Translations under genes and position numbers: made by a program | Part shown: positions 47,022 through 56,015 of the stretch, piece by piece | Layout: the number at the start of each line of letters is the position of its first letter | Position numbering within the stretch: the first letter of the stretch is position 1 | Notes under the pieces: generated by a model | Databases searched by the model: none | What the model was told of the DNA's origin: nothing | Seen by the model: the letters and a program-made list of their open reading frames with translations, nothing else | NCBI GenBank assembly: GCA_902767225.1 | Contig: CACXGN010000007.1 | Coordinates: forward strand, 20,292-84,291 | DNA: 64,000 nt | Direction of reading: 5' to 3' | From: an uncultured Eubacteriales bacterium | Lineage (GTDB): Bacteria; Bacillota; Clostridia; Christensenellales; Borkfalkiaceae

Positions 47022-48044
47022 TCAATAGTTTATTTTTTTACCGGAATATATAAAATCTATCAATAAAACGGCAAAAAATCTGTTCCCGTTTATTATGGCT
47101 TTTGCCACAAATTTATCAAACCTACCTAAATGTCCGTATGCCTTTTTTAACGCATGTTTGACGCCGTTATTAAAAATTACTTCTTTTTGAAGTTTCTTCT
47201 TTTCCTTCTTGTTTTCTATACGCTTTGTCCTGTATAAAAATCTTGTAACGTTATAAAAAACTTCTTCGCCTAAATGCGCGTCGTCTATATTTTCGATACC
47301 ATATTTATCTATAAGACAGTAAAACTTTTCATAAAGCGCCACATACCATTTCCACGAGTTTACGTTAAACGCCGAATAAAGCCCGCTTGACGAAGTTTCA
47401 TATCTATAAAAAGAATTGTCCGTATATAAAAGACTTTTACAGTTTGCGAAAACTTCTATCACGAAAAGTTTATCTTCCGAATACGAAATATTTTTATCGA
47501 AACGTATATTGTTTTTAATTAAAATTTCCCTTTTATATAATTTAGTTGAAAAAGAATACAGCCCTAAGTTATCTTTACCGGGATATGAAAATTTGGGTAG
47601 TATATCCCTTTTTATCTCTTCGGTAGAATAAACTTTATTAGGCGTAAGTGATATTTTTAATCCTACGCTTTTATCCCCTTCTCTCATATCGAGATCGGAT
47701 AAAACAACGTCCAAATCATATTTAACGGCAAGCGTAAGCATGATTTTAAACATATCCGGCTCTATATAATCGTCGCTATCAATAAACGCAATATAATCAC
47801 CCGTGGCATTTTCTATTCCTACATTTCTTGCGTTTGATACTCCGCCGTTTTTATTAAGCGCAATAAGTTTTATCCTATCGCCTTTCACCGAATTTATAAC
47901 TTCAACGGAATTATCTGTAGATTTATCGTCAATAACAATTATCTCGATATTCTTATATTCCTGTGCAAATACCGAGTTAAGGCATCTTTTAATCTTATCC
48001 GCACGGTTAAACACGGGAATAATTACGCTGATTTTTTCAGTCAT
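47022..48044 (-). CDS. GT2 family glycosyltransferase
   Basis: A 340-residue enzyme starting at the ATG at 48044, which follows the acyltransferase TAG by one base (junction TAGTATG); an earlier ATG lies within the acyltransferase gene. GT-A motifs are KISVIIPVFNRADKIKRCLNSV, EIIVIDDKSTDNS, GGVSNARNVGIENATGDYIAFIDSDDYIE. A C-terminal helical region with basic and aromatic residues follows. It resembles the GT2 part of the fusion at 37099-38760. Confidence 0.9.
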   Translation of the reverse strand: MTEKISVIIPVFNRADKIKRCLNSVFAQEYKNIEIIVIDDKSTDNSVEVINSVKGDRIKLIALNKNGGVSNARNVGIENATGDYIAFIDSDDYIEPDMFKIMLTLAVKYDLDVVLSDLDMREGDKSVGLKISLTPNKVYSTEEIKRDILPKFSYPGKDNLGLYSFSTKLYKREILIKNNIRFDKNISYSEDKLFVIEVFANCKSLLYTDNSFYRYETSSSGLYSAFNVNSWKWYVALYEKFYCLIDKYGIENIDDAHLGEEVFYNVTRFLYRTKRIENKKEKKKLQKEVIFNNGVKHALKKAYGHLGRFDKFVAKAIINGNRFFAVLLIDFIYSGKKINY

Positions 48045-48045
48045 A

Positions 48046-48690
48046 CTATTTTTTCCAACCAACACCTTTTTTCACTATCTTTGCGGGAACGCCCGCGATA
48101 ATACAATTCGTTTCGTCAAATTGTTTGGTTAAAATAGCCCCGGCACCCACAATACAGTCGTTCATAATGCGCACGCCTTTAAGTATGGTTGCCCTTTTAC
48201 CGATCCAAACGTGATCGCCGATACTTATATCTTCAGTTTCGTTTATTATTTTGCCTTCGGCATCGAAAATCGTATGTCCGTCGCCTACTTGGAAATTTAT
48301 CTGGGTAGAAAAAAGACAATCTTTGCCGATAGTAAGTTTATGCCCTCCGATACAAGTAAAATTATCGTCGGAATTAGCGCTTAAATGATCGCCAATAATA
48401 ATACTGTTGCCGTCTTGCTCTATCCAAAAGGTAGCGCCCGAAATATACGATCCCTTTCCTATCGAAATAACGTTCCCCGAACCCGAAATGAATATATTGC
48501 TGTTGGTAAGATTTACTCCGCCGCAAAGTTTTATAACGTTATTTTCCCCATTGCACTCAAAAGTGCAGTTTTCAAATACATCGCTGCCGTCGCTTTCTAT
48601 TTTAGTGCCGATAAGCCCGAATCTTTTTATATGGCGCGAGTTGTTTAATATAAGTTTCTTTTTAAGTTTTCTTTTTAATTTTGAAAACAT
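48046..48690 (-). CDS. Hexapeptide-repeat acyltransferase
   Basis: A 214-residue left-handed beta-helix enzyme that would acetylate a sugar, usually from acetyl-CoA. A Lys-rich N-terminus is followed by beta-helix coils (for example NSNIFISGSGNVISIGKGSYISG) and the typical end ISIGDHVWIGKRATILKGVRI...IVGAGAILTKQFDETNCIIAGVPAKIVKKGVGWKK. The GDGHTIFD segment provides a candidate catalytic His. Like the fusion at 37099, it ends in a Trp-Lys-rich tail. Sits between two GT2 genes. Confidence 0.88.
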   Translation of the reverse strand: MFSKLKRKLKKKLILNNSRHIKRFGLIGTKIESDGSDVFENCTFECNGENNVIKLCGGVNLTNSNIFISGSGNVISIGKGSYISGATFWIEQDGNSIIIGDHLSANSDDNFTCIGGHKLTIGKDCLFSTQINFQVGDGHTIFDAEGKIINETEDISIGDHVWIGKRATILKGVRIMNDCIVGAGAILTKQFDETNCIIAGVPAKIVKKGVGWKK

Positions 48691-48693
48691 AAC

Positions 48694-49713
48694 CTACTCC
48701 GCAGAATATCTTTTAAGTATCATTTTTATAGCAAAGTTTGTGCCCAAGCATTTTTTGATGAGCGATAAAATTTTTAAGTTATTTGATACGCACTTTCCCG
48801 CATATTTAAAGCACGCGGAATATTTTTTTGCGCTATCTATTATTGTTTTGCGGTAATTTTCTTCCTTAACGGAATTTAAGGTCGCCACGCCGTCGATAAA
48901 AATTCTTACGTAATACTCGTAATACTTTTTCTTAAAAGCGGTATTCTTTTCGGGAAATCTATCGTCTATATCCTTTAAGCACTTTTCCGCTAAAAACATC
49001 TTGTCGTGCGCTTTTTTGGTCAAACTTTTTTCGCTCGAAACCTGCCCGAAACACCCGTCCCACGTCATTGCGTTATAGATAATATCGTTTGTGAAATAAG
49101 TTTTATCAGAGAGTGAAATCGTTCTTGGTATCCACTCGTCGTCGTCGTGATATATCCCTTTGCAAAACCAAAGTTCGTTTTCTTTAACGAAGTCGGTTTT
49201 AAAAACCTTGTTTACTGGGGAAGAAAGTGCCAAAACGTCTTCATTATCGAAAAGAGTTATAAACAGTTCTTTCCCGCCGCCGATAAATCCGTTCACACTG
49301 TAATCGTTTTGCACCCCGAATACTTTGCCGTCGGTTTCGTTAACGTCTTGAAGTTTTCCGAAAAATATATCCACTTCGTTTTCGCTTAAAACCGAATATA
49401 TGCTACTAAGAGTATTTTCGTTCGGGAAAAGATCGCTCCCTTCCAAAATCAGAAAATACTTGCCCGTAGCGTTTTTTATCCCTACGTTTCTTGCTTCCGC
49501 AAGCCCTTCGTTTTTCTTATGAACGACCTTTATTCTTTGATCTTTATTTGCGTATTCGTCGCAGATCTTTCCTGCGTTATCGGGGCTGCCGTCGTCTACT
49601 AAAACCATTTCCCAGTCGGAAAACGTTTGCGATAGCGCGGATTCAATTGTTTTAGCGATAAGCCTTTCGATATTGTATACCGGAGTTATCAGCGAAAAAA
49701 ACGGACGTTTCAT
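48694..49713 (-). CDS. GT2 family glycosyltransferase
   Basis: A 339-residue enzyme with FFSLITPVYNIERLIAKTIESAL, EMVLVDDGSPDNAGKICDEYA, GLAEARNVGIKNATGKYFLILEGSDLF. The usual DxDD at the end of this motif is replaced by EGSD, a notable change in the metal-binding region, so activity may be altered or metal-independent. A C-terminal helical segment follows. It is two bases downstream of the GT32 gene. Confidence 0.86.
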   Translation of the reverse strand: MKRPFFSLITPVYNIERLIAKTIESALSQTFSDWEMVLVDDGSPDNAGKICDEYANKDQRIKVVHKKNEGLAEARNVGIKNATGKYFLILEGSDLFPNENTLSSIYSVLSENEVDIFFGKLQDVNETDGKVFGVQNDYSVNGFIGGGKELFITLFDNEDVLALSSPVNKVFKTDFVKENELWFCKGIYHDDDEWIPRTISLSDKTYFTNDIIYNAMTWDGCFGQVSSEKSLTKKAHDKMFLAEKCLKDIDDRFPEKNTAFKKKYYEYYVRIFIDGVATLNSVKEENYRKTIIDSAKKYSACFKYAGKCVSNNLKILSLIKKCLGTNFAIKMILKRYSAE

Positions 49714-49714
49714 T

Positions 49715-50446
49715 TTACTTTCCTTTTTTTAAGACGGAAACTATCTTCCTTTTGATTTTATTGAGCCCCGTTTTGTGCGCAAACCGCACCAAAAAACTGC
49801 GCTCTCTTTTAAGTTCTTTGCTCGACCATATAGTCATGCTGTAAGTGTTTTTGCTCTTGCAATCGGGCACGGTATCGGGCAGCATAGAAAGCGGACAAAA
49901 ATACGTCATGGGATATATTCTTATTCCGTCTATTACCTGTTCTTTGCCGTTCGGTATAAACCCGTGTTTAATAAGTATTTCAGTCATACGGACGTTAATT
50001 GAAACAAGTTTATACGAGCCGTCGGGATTAATAAACTTATCCTTACTATAACTATCCAAACACTCCTTAACAAAGGGGTTTTTAGGGGAAAACGCCATGG
50101 TGCACGCGGCAAGCTCAACGTTATCTCCGCCATAGCCGGTAAAAGCGTCGTTACGATCTAACAGCGGCGAAAAATCCTTTTTCACCTTGCAATCGACGTC
50201 AAGATACAGCCCGCCGTATTCGTATAGTGCCAAAAGCCTTGCATAGTCCGAAACGTATGCGAACTTTTTCGCTTTATACGCTTCTTTTACGTATTCGTTA
50301 CAGTTTATATCGAAGTTTTGCTCGTTCCAGAGTTTGAACTCGAAAGCGGATAAATATTTTTTCCAAGACTTAAAGCACTTTGCCGAAAGTTTGGATTTAT
50401 TTTCACCGCCGAACCAGCAATAATGTAAAATTTTCGGAATACTCAT
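49715..50446 (-). CDS. GT32 family glycosyltransferase (Gly_transf_sug)
   Basis: A 243-residue enzyme. IPKILHYCWFGGENKSKLSAKC begins the family, followed by FAYVSDYARLLALYEYGGLYLDVDCKVKKDF with the DxD (DVD) in the LYLDVDC core. Bacterial and fungal GT32 members transfer mannose, galactose or GalNAc/GlcNAc in alpha linkage from nucleotide sugars. The C-terminal 20 residues are basic (NKIKRKIVSVLKK). It is separated by one base from the GT4 gene upstream. Confidence 0.92.
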   Translation of the reverse strand: MSIPKILHYCWFGGENKSKLSAKCFKSWKKYLSAFEFKLWNEQNFDINCNEYVKEAYKAKKFAYVSDYARLLALYEYGGLYLDVDCKVKKDFSPLLDRNDAFTGYGGDNVELAACTMAFSPKNPFVKECLDSYSKDKFINPDGSYKLVSINVRMTEILIKHGFIPNGKEQVIDGIRIYPMTYFCPLSMLPDTVPDCKSKNTYSMTIWSSKELKRERSFLVRFAHKTGLNKIKRKIVSVLKKGK

Positions 50447-50447
50447 T

Positions 50448-51572
50448 TTAATCCCTGCTGCAAGGTCCTTCTAAATAAGGCGTGTCTTCGCCGTTTTCGA
50501 TCTTTTCTATTAAAGTAATAAGCCTTTCCGCCGCCACTTCCGCGTTCCAAGTGCTATTCATAGTTTCATACGCGTTTGTGCCGAGGACCTTTTTTAACTC
50601 TTTATCGATTAGTATCGATTTAACTTTTTCGTAAAGTTCTTTCTTGGTTTTATATATAAGTCCGTTTTCTCCATCCTTTATTAAATACGGAACAGAGCCT
50701 ATTTTTTTATTCGCAACGACCGTGCAAGCGCTGTTCATAGCCTCGCTTAAGACCGCGCCCCAACCTTCCTGTCTATCGGAAGTGAAGATAAAAATCTCGG
50801 ACTTTTCCATTATACTTCTGACTTTTGCCTGAGAAACGCTGCCGAAAAGCCTTATCTGATCCTGCAATCTTTTTTTCATAATGCGCTTTTCAAGTTTTTG
50901 TTCGAGTTCACCCGAACCTACGATAGTCAGTTCGAAGTTATATCCTTCCGATTTTAATCTTTCGGCAACGTATATTGCGTCTTCGGGGTGCTTCCAAGAA
51001 ATAAGCCGCCCCGCCCAAAGAATAGAAAACGGAATCTTATTTTCTATAACTGTATTTACGTCTTTATATTTTTTAACTTCGGGAAAGTATCCCCACTTAA
51101 AGGTTTTATTCGGATATGAACGGATAAAGCGCATATCCGAAGAGACGTATGCCCCCGCGCAAAGCACGAAAAGGTTTTTATTTCTTCTTTTATAGTCCTT
51201 TTTATAAAGAGATAAAAGCACGCGCGGATCTAAAACGTGCCATCTGCCCTTTTTAAAATATCTTTCAGAGTAGCGAAAAGTAAGTTTATTTTCGGCAATT
51301 CTATTTTCTATGTATTCTTCGGGCGCGTCTCCGAATATAACCACGTCCGCACTATCGCAAAGGGATTTTGCGCGAGCTTTTTCTTCTTCGCTTAAATACG
51401 CGTTTACCGAATATTCCGCATTAGAAAAATCGTCGTATCCGAAGTTTTTGCGCTCGGTAGGTAACGCCATTGTGGATATAAACTTAAAGTCTTCCCCGAG
51501 TCTATTTACCATTTCATTGCAAAAGGGCGTTTGATGATGATTTAAAAAGTTAGAAATGAATACGACTTTCAT
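50448..51572 (-). CDS. GT4 family glycosyltransferase
   Basis: A 374-residue GT-B enzyme. The N-terminal domain begins KVVFISNFLNHHQTPFCNEM. The C-terminal donor-binding domain has ILWAGRLISWKHPEDAIYVAERL, LTIVGSGELEQKLEKRI and the EKSEIFIFTSDRQEGWGAVLSEAMNSAC segment with the Glu-x7-Glu pattern. The N-terminus resembles WcaC/WbdH-type transferases. Retaining mechanism expected; donor unknown. Confidence 0.9.
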   Translation of the reverse strand: MKVVFISNFLNHHQTPFCNEMVNRLGEDFKFISTMALPTERKNFGYDDFSNAEYSVNAYLSEEEKARAKSLCDSADVVIFGDAPEEYIENRIAENKLTFRYSERYFKKGRWHVLDPRVLLSLYKKDYKRRNKNLFVLCAGAYVSSDMRFIRSYPNKTFKWGYFPEVKKYKDVNTVIENKIPFSILWAGRLISWKHPEDAIYVAERLKSEGYNFELTIVGSGELEQKLEKRIMKKRLQDQIRLFGSVSQAKVRSIMEKSEIFIFTSDRQEGWGAVLSEAMNSACTVVANKKIGSVPYLIKDGENGLIYKTKKELYEKVKSILIDKELKKVLGTNAYETMNSTWNAEVAAERLITLIEKIENGEDTPYLEGPCSRD

Positions 51573-51584
51573 TTTTTTTCGCCT

Positions 51585-52865
51585 TTAATTAACCTGTTTT
51601 TTATAACTATTTATAATATCGTTATAAATTTCGACCGTTTTAGAAAAAATTTCTTTTCCGTCGTGCATCGAGATCATTTTTTCTCTTCCCGAAACGGATA
51701 GCTTTTCGCAAAGACTATCGTCGGTAAAAAGTTTATTAAGTTTATCCGCTAAAACTTCGTATTCTTCAAACCTATATAAAAGCGCGTTTTCGCCGTCTTT
51801 TGCGTAATAGGTAACCCCGCCGACAGCCGACGCCACGCTGGGCACTCCCACCGTCATCGCCTCTTTTAAAGAGTTAGAGTGGTTTTCTATCGCGGAACAT
51901 AAAACGAATGCCCGAACTTTAAGATAGTAGTTTAATAATTCGCTCTGCTTTATCTCGCCCGTCCAAACAACGTTGTCTTTAACGTTAAGTTCTTTTATAA
52001 GTTTTTCGATATATTTAGTATATCCGGATCTTTTTATTTTGGATTTTAAACTTTTACCGCTTACCTGCGGAGTGCCGGGAACATATAATTTAACGTCAGG
52101 GTAACTTGCCTTTAACATGGCAAGAGCCCTTAGCATAATGTGTAGCCCTTTAATTGTGTATCCGGACGCCGTGCACATTATAGAGTGCTTTTCCGCCTTT
52201 TCAATATCCCACTTTGCGGATTTGAATATTTCGTTAAGGCTTTCCGCCCGTTTATATATTTTAACTTCGGGGTATGCAGCTTTAACGTAAGAATCGCACC
52301 AGTCGTTTTCGGTAATAACGTTTTTGGCGATGGATATCATTTCCCTTCCATGCTTTGCCGCTCTATAAAACTTTTTCTGCTGGGAAAGTATTCCGTCTTT
52401 TTTTATTATATCCCTAAACGTTATTGTCTTTTTGATTTCTTTATAAGGTATTCCCGCAAGGTAAAAGCGTGCGATCGAACTCATAACCCCCTGCATATGA
52501 ATAACGGCGGGAATATCCCCCTTTACTTTAAGCGCGCAAAGCCCGTGCGGAAATTCCGTTCCGAAAACGTGAATTATATCGGGCTTTTCGCTATCAATAA
52601 CTTCCTTCCACGCGGCAAGATTTTTCTTTTTATTCGCATTATAAAGCGGCGGATAGTTATCGGGAAGCGCGTAATAGGTAACGTTATCGTCAATAACCTT
52701 TACCGTCTTTTTTACCTTATATGCGGTTGCAAAAACCACGTTGTGATCGGAGCTTTTCTTAAATTCCGAAAGAAGGGCTTCAAGCCAAAGTCCGTTGGTT
52801 CTTTTACCTGTAAGGCGCTGACTTAACGCCCCCACGGGGATATTACTTATCCATAAAACCTTCAT
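51585..52865 (-). CDS. GT4 family glycosyltransferase
   Basis: A 426-residue GT-B enzyme, starting at the ATG at 52865 (GGGGGC ribosome site), which overlaps the polymerase gene by 23 bases. KVLWISNIPVGALSQRL begins the acceptor domain, which has IIHVFGTEFPHGLCALK. The donor domain has MCTASGYTIKGLHIMLRALAML, VVWTGEIKQSELLNYYLKVRAFVLCSAIENHSNSLKEAMTVGVPSVAS. It is unusually long for GT4 (family usual about 370-400). Confidence 0.9.
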   Translation of the reverse strand: MKVLWISNIPVGALSQRLTGKRTNGLWLEALLSEFKKSSDHNVVFATAYKVKKTVKVIDDNVTYYALPDNYPPLYNANKKKNLAAWKEVIDSEKPDIIHVFGTEFPHGLCALKVKGDIPAVIHMQGVMSSIARFYLAGIPYKEIKKTITFRDIIKKDGILSQQKKFYRAAKHGREMISIAKNVITENDWCDSYVKAAYPEVKIYKRAESLNEIFKSAKWDIEKAEKHSIMCTASGYTIKGLHIMLRALAMLKASYPDVKLYVPGTPQVSGKSLKSKIKRSGYTKYIEKLIKELNVKDNVVWTGEIKQSELLNYYLKVRAFVLCSAIENHSNSLKEAMTVGVPSVASAVGGVTYYAKDGENALLYRFEEYEVLADKLNKLFTDDSLCEKLSVSGREKMISMHDGKEIFSKTVEIYNDIINSYKKQVN

Positions 52866-54069
52866 TGTCTGCCCCCTTTTTATTGATAAATGCAAATAAT
52901 ACCGGTGCGAAGAATCCTAAAACCGGCAACCACATACCCGTGTTTACCGCAGAGAACATAAGTATTTGCAAGAACGTCCAGAACACGAAGCCGAAACCTT
53001 CGCAATTTTTATACGGTCTGAATAAATACTTATAGATTATTCGATACATTGCGATCAAGAAGATTATACCGAACATACCGTATTGAGCCATAGTATCGAA
53101 TATAAACGAGTGCCCGCCCATACGCGTGCCGTTTATCATACCGCCGAGTATCGGGCTGTCGATAAACGATTGTAGCGAGGTTAAATATAACCCTACCCTA
53201 TCGTCGTCAATATCCTGCAAACCTTCACGCCCGTTTGCAAGCGCGCGAAGTCTTTCGGAAATATCTTTGTTTTTTATAACGTCCGCCAAAGAGTTAAGCC
53301 CCATAGAGACGTAATCCGATAGAACGATTATTAAAAACAGCGATATTGCGAGAATAATGATAACTTGCGTTACCGATAAATTCTTCGGGAAGATCAAGAA
53401 TATCGTAGATAAAACTACGAATATAAACGCTATCGTATATCCCGAAGTCAAACATAAGAAGAAGTTTAATACAACTATCGCGGTCATTATCGCCCAGTGC
53501 AGTCTTTTTTTCTTAAACGCGTATATCGCGATCGGATAAACCAGAATACAGGTATAAACGAAATCGTATCCGCCGATATTCATTAAGTCGTAAGTAACGG
53601 CTTTTGCCTCGTTTGAATCGCTTACGGTGGCGATATATCTCGAAGCGTCGGGATATACGGCAAGTCCGATAAGCGTAGTTATCGAAGTTACTACGAGCGC
53701 GATAAATATAACGTATGAAAAATATTTTGCCGCGCCATATTTCATTTTTCTTATAACGAAATATCCGAACGCAACGGGAGACAGATCCAAAAGAACCTGA
53801 TACAGCCAAAGGAGAGTTTCCCAACTGCCCACGACGTAAATAAATACTTCGTATACGATAAACGGCAACAAAATATTCAGCATTTCGGATAGCGACGACT
53901 GACGCTTGGCACTTAACGTCGCGATGAACGCGAGAAGAAGAACCAACATATAAGAATACGTGGTAAGGTAGGAACTGAATATACGCGCAATGATAGGCAT
54001 AGTGCTGTATAAAATGACTATCGTGAATAAAAATTCCAAAAACGGTGGTTCTCTTCTTCTTTGAATCAT
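52843..54069 (-). CDS. O-antigen polymerase-like (Wzy) membrane protein
   Basis: A 408-residue hydrophobic protein with about 11 membrane helices spread over the length, no ATPase and no transferase motifs. The long loop at about residues 265-325 (ISERLRALANGREGLQDIDDDRVGLYLTSLQSFIDSPILGGM) is in the position of the extracytoplasmic loop of Wzy polymerases/ligases, and GGHSFIFDTMAQYGMFG resembles the H-containing Wzy_C/WaaL motif. It would polymerise lipid-linked repeat units outside the membrane. No flippase (Wzx) gene was recognised in the cluster, while an ABC exporter is present. Confidence is from topology and the motif, not from strong sequence identity. Confidence 0.78.
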   Translation of the reverse strand: MIQRRREPPFLEFLFTIVILYSTMPIIARIFSSYLTTYSYMLVLLLAFIATLSAKRQSSLSEMLNILLPFIVYEVFIYVVGSWETLLWLYQVLLDLSPVAFGYFVIRKMKYGAAKYFSYVIFIALVVTSITTLIGLAVYPDASRYIATVSDSNEAKAVTYDLMNIGGYDFVYTCILVYPIAIYAFKKKRLHWAIMTAIVVLNFFLCLTSGYTIAFIFVVLSTIFLIFPKNLSVTQVIIILAISLFLIIVLSDYVSMGLNSLADVIKNKDISERLRALANGREGLQDIDDDRVGLYLTSLQSFIDSPILGGMINGTRMGGHSFIFDTMAQYGMFGIIFLIAMYRIIYKYLFRPYKNCEGFGFVFWTFLQILMFSAVNTGMWLPVLGFFAPVLFAFINKKGADNEGFMDK

Positions 54070-54070
54070 C

Positions 54071-55246
54071 TTAGCAAATTTCTTCTTCTAAAAATTTTTT
54101 TATTTTTTTCGCTTGAATAACGTTCGATTTGTTTTCTTTAACGAATTTTGCGGCTTTATCGCCGAGATCGTATCTTATCTCTTTTGAAAGCGACAAAACT
54201 TCTTTTAGTGCTTCCGCTATCCCTTCAGCAGTCTCGTTTTTTATAGTGAAAACGTAGTCTAAATACTCTTTCGGCATACCGGGTAAAACCGTGGTTAAAA
54301 CGGGGGTTGCCGAAGCCATGTATTCCATATTCTTTGACGGAAAAGAATATTTCGTATATTCGGGATCGGAAGGTCTCGGGTTAACTAAAAGCGCCGCTTT
54401 TTTTTCTTCGTCAACTATCTCTCCGTTGGATTTAATACCCATATAAAGGACGTTTTTATGATTTTTTGCCGTCTCTGTAAGTTCTTCACGATAGTCGCCG
54501 TCGCCGAAAATTTTAAGTTCCGCGTCTATTATGTTTGCCTTTATAAATCCTTCGACTAAATTTTTTATCCCGTAAAGTTTAACAATGCTGCCTGCGTAAA
54601 TAACAGTTTTTTTGCCGGTCTTATATTCTTCCCTATTCTTTCGCTCAATCGGCACTATGGAAGAATCCGAATGCCCTTCGAGCACGATATAGGGCTTGTT
54701 TAGCTTATTTACTTTTGCGTTCATCTGTTCGGTCAAGAATATAAACCCGTCCGCAAGCGCAAAAAGTTTTTCGTTTATTTTTCTGGTCGTTCCGCCGGAC
54801 ATAAACTCCGGAAGATCGGTAACTATCATAACGACGGGGATCTTTCTTTTCTTTGCGGCGCTAACTAACCCGTAAGAGTTGGCTATATTTAAACAGTCGC
54901 ATAATATAACCGTCTTTTCGCCATGAGCGTAAAACTTCTTTAAGCTGCGCCTTGCTTTAAGGTAAATCCCGAGTTGTCTTAACACGGGGAAATTTATCGT
55001 GTTATAGTAATGGTAAAAAACGCCGTCTTCCGTTTCGTCCTTTTCGCGGATAAAGAGTTTTTTGGTTACGTTTCTGTTTATGGGAAGCCCCGATAAACAG
55101 GTTACCTTTTCCCCGCACTTTGATAGCCCTTTAATGAGCAGCCCGTGATATTTTTGATCGGGTTGCAAAACCGCGACTTTCTTTCCCGAAAAAATTTCGC
55201 CGTATTTTCGGTCGCTGCAATTTGAAAAACCGTATAAAATATTCAT
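54071..55246 (-). CDS. GT4 family glycosyltransferase
   Basis: A 391-residue GT-B enzyme from the ATG at 55246, one base after the upstream TAG (junction TAGTATG). The acceptor half includes VVMIVTDLPEFMSGGTTRKINEKLFALADGFIFLTEQMN; the donor half has TVIYAGSIVKLYGIKNLVEGFIKA, LKIFGDGDYREELTE and TKYSFPSKNMEYMASATPVLTTVL. The Glu in NMEYMASATPVL fills the usual conserved donor site. Retaining mechanism expected; product unknown. Confidence 0.9.
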   Translation of the reverse strand: MNILYGFSNCSDRKYGEIFSGKKVAVLQPDQKYHGLLIKGLSKCGEKVTCLSGLPINRNVTKKLFIREKDETEDGVFYHYYNTINFPVLRQLGIYLKARRSLKKFYAHGEKTVILCDCLNIANSYGLVSAAKKRKIPVVMIVTDLPEFMSGGTTRKINEKLFALADGFIFLTEQMNAKVNKLNKPYIVLEGHSDSSIVPIERKNREEYKTGKKTVIYAGSIVKLYGIKNLVEGFIKANIIDAELKIFGDGDYREELTETAKNHKNVLYMGIKSNGEIVDEEKKAALLVNPRPSDPEYTKYSFPSKNMEYMASATPVLTTVLPGMPKEYLDYVFTIKNETAEGIAEALKEVLSLSKEIRYDLGDKAAKFVKENKSNVIQAKKIKKFLEEEIC

Positions 55247-55247
55247 A

Positions 55248-56015
55248 CTAAATCTCGTTATAAGAAATTTTTTCAAGCCCGCCGGTCAGCGAATTTATAT
55301 CCGAAAGTTTTTCTCCGACGCCGAAATTTTCATCAAAATCTATCCTATCGATAAGATCTCCCGCCCTGTTATAGTCGGGGTGAACCATAATTTCGCATAA
55401 CGAATTTTTTATTATGGAAGGATTATATTTAATATCTTCTATAGACCCCATCTTGTCCGTAGTGATAAACCCGAGTTTTTTAAGTTTGCGGTTATAAAGT
55501 TTTTTACCCAAAACCTTATAAAACTTTATTTTACCCATATTGCGGTGAAGCCTGATCTTTTTTATTCCGAACTCTTTAAGTAAAGCCGCAATCGTATCGA
55601 TAAAGAACATATCCGTATGAATATGGTGGTGCGAATCTGCGTGCGATATGGGAAAGCCTATCTCTTTTAATCGTGAGATTTGAGCAAAAAGTTCTTCGCG
55701 TAGATTATCAAGCGAAGATTTATCCGGTTTAGCAAGCCTGTTTATTCTGCCGTGAAACTTTCCATCCTTGCAAAAAAACGGATCGGATTTGATATTTTCT
55801 GTAAGCGGAGTTCCTTCGGTAACGTTTAAATGAACGCCCACCTTATCCGAAAAGCCGTTATCTTTGGCGATTAAATACGCCTCTTTGATATATTCTCCGT
55901 TGGCGCAAGCCGTGGTGGAAGATATTAAGTTTTCGCTAAAAGCGGCGGCTATCGCCTTGGTGCAACTCTCCGTTAGCCCGAAATCGTCCGCGTTTATAAT
56001 TATTTTATTTGTCAT
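55248..56015 (-). CDS. YdjC/ChbG family carbohydrate deacetylase
   Basis: A 255-residue enzyme of the ChbG/HpnK family, which removes N-acetyl groups from sugars such as chitobiose or glycan intermediates. IINADDFGLTES carries the Asp pair, VGVHLNVTEGTPL the His, and HADSHHHIHTD the metal-binding His cluster. No signal peptide, so it acts in the cytosol. It overlaps the upstream CE4-GT4 fusion gene by 11 bases, suggesting the two deacetylases act on the same glycan unit. Confidence 0.9.
   Translation of the reverse strand: MTNKIIINADDFGLTESCTKAIAAAFSENLISSTTACANGEYIKEAYLIAKDNGFSDKVGVHLNVTEGTPLTENIKSDPFFCKDGKFHGRINRLAKPDKSSLDNLREELFAQISRLKEIGFPISHADSHHHIHTDMFFIDTIAALLKEFGIKKIRLHRNMGKIKFYKVLGKKLYNRKLKKLGFITTDKMGSIEDIKYNPSIIKNSLCEIMVHPDYNRAGDLIDRIDFDENFGVGEKLSDINSLTGGLEKISYNEI

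Noticed and set aside
52185..52826. A 213-codon plus-strand frame opposite the GT4 gene at 51585-52865
   Set aside because: Shadow frame of a recognisable GT-B enzyme, with no ribosome site and an Arg/Phe/Cys-rich composition.
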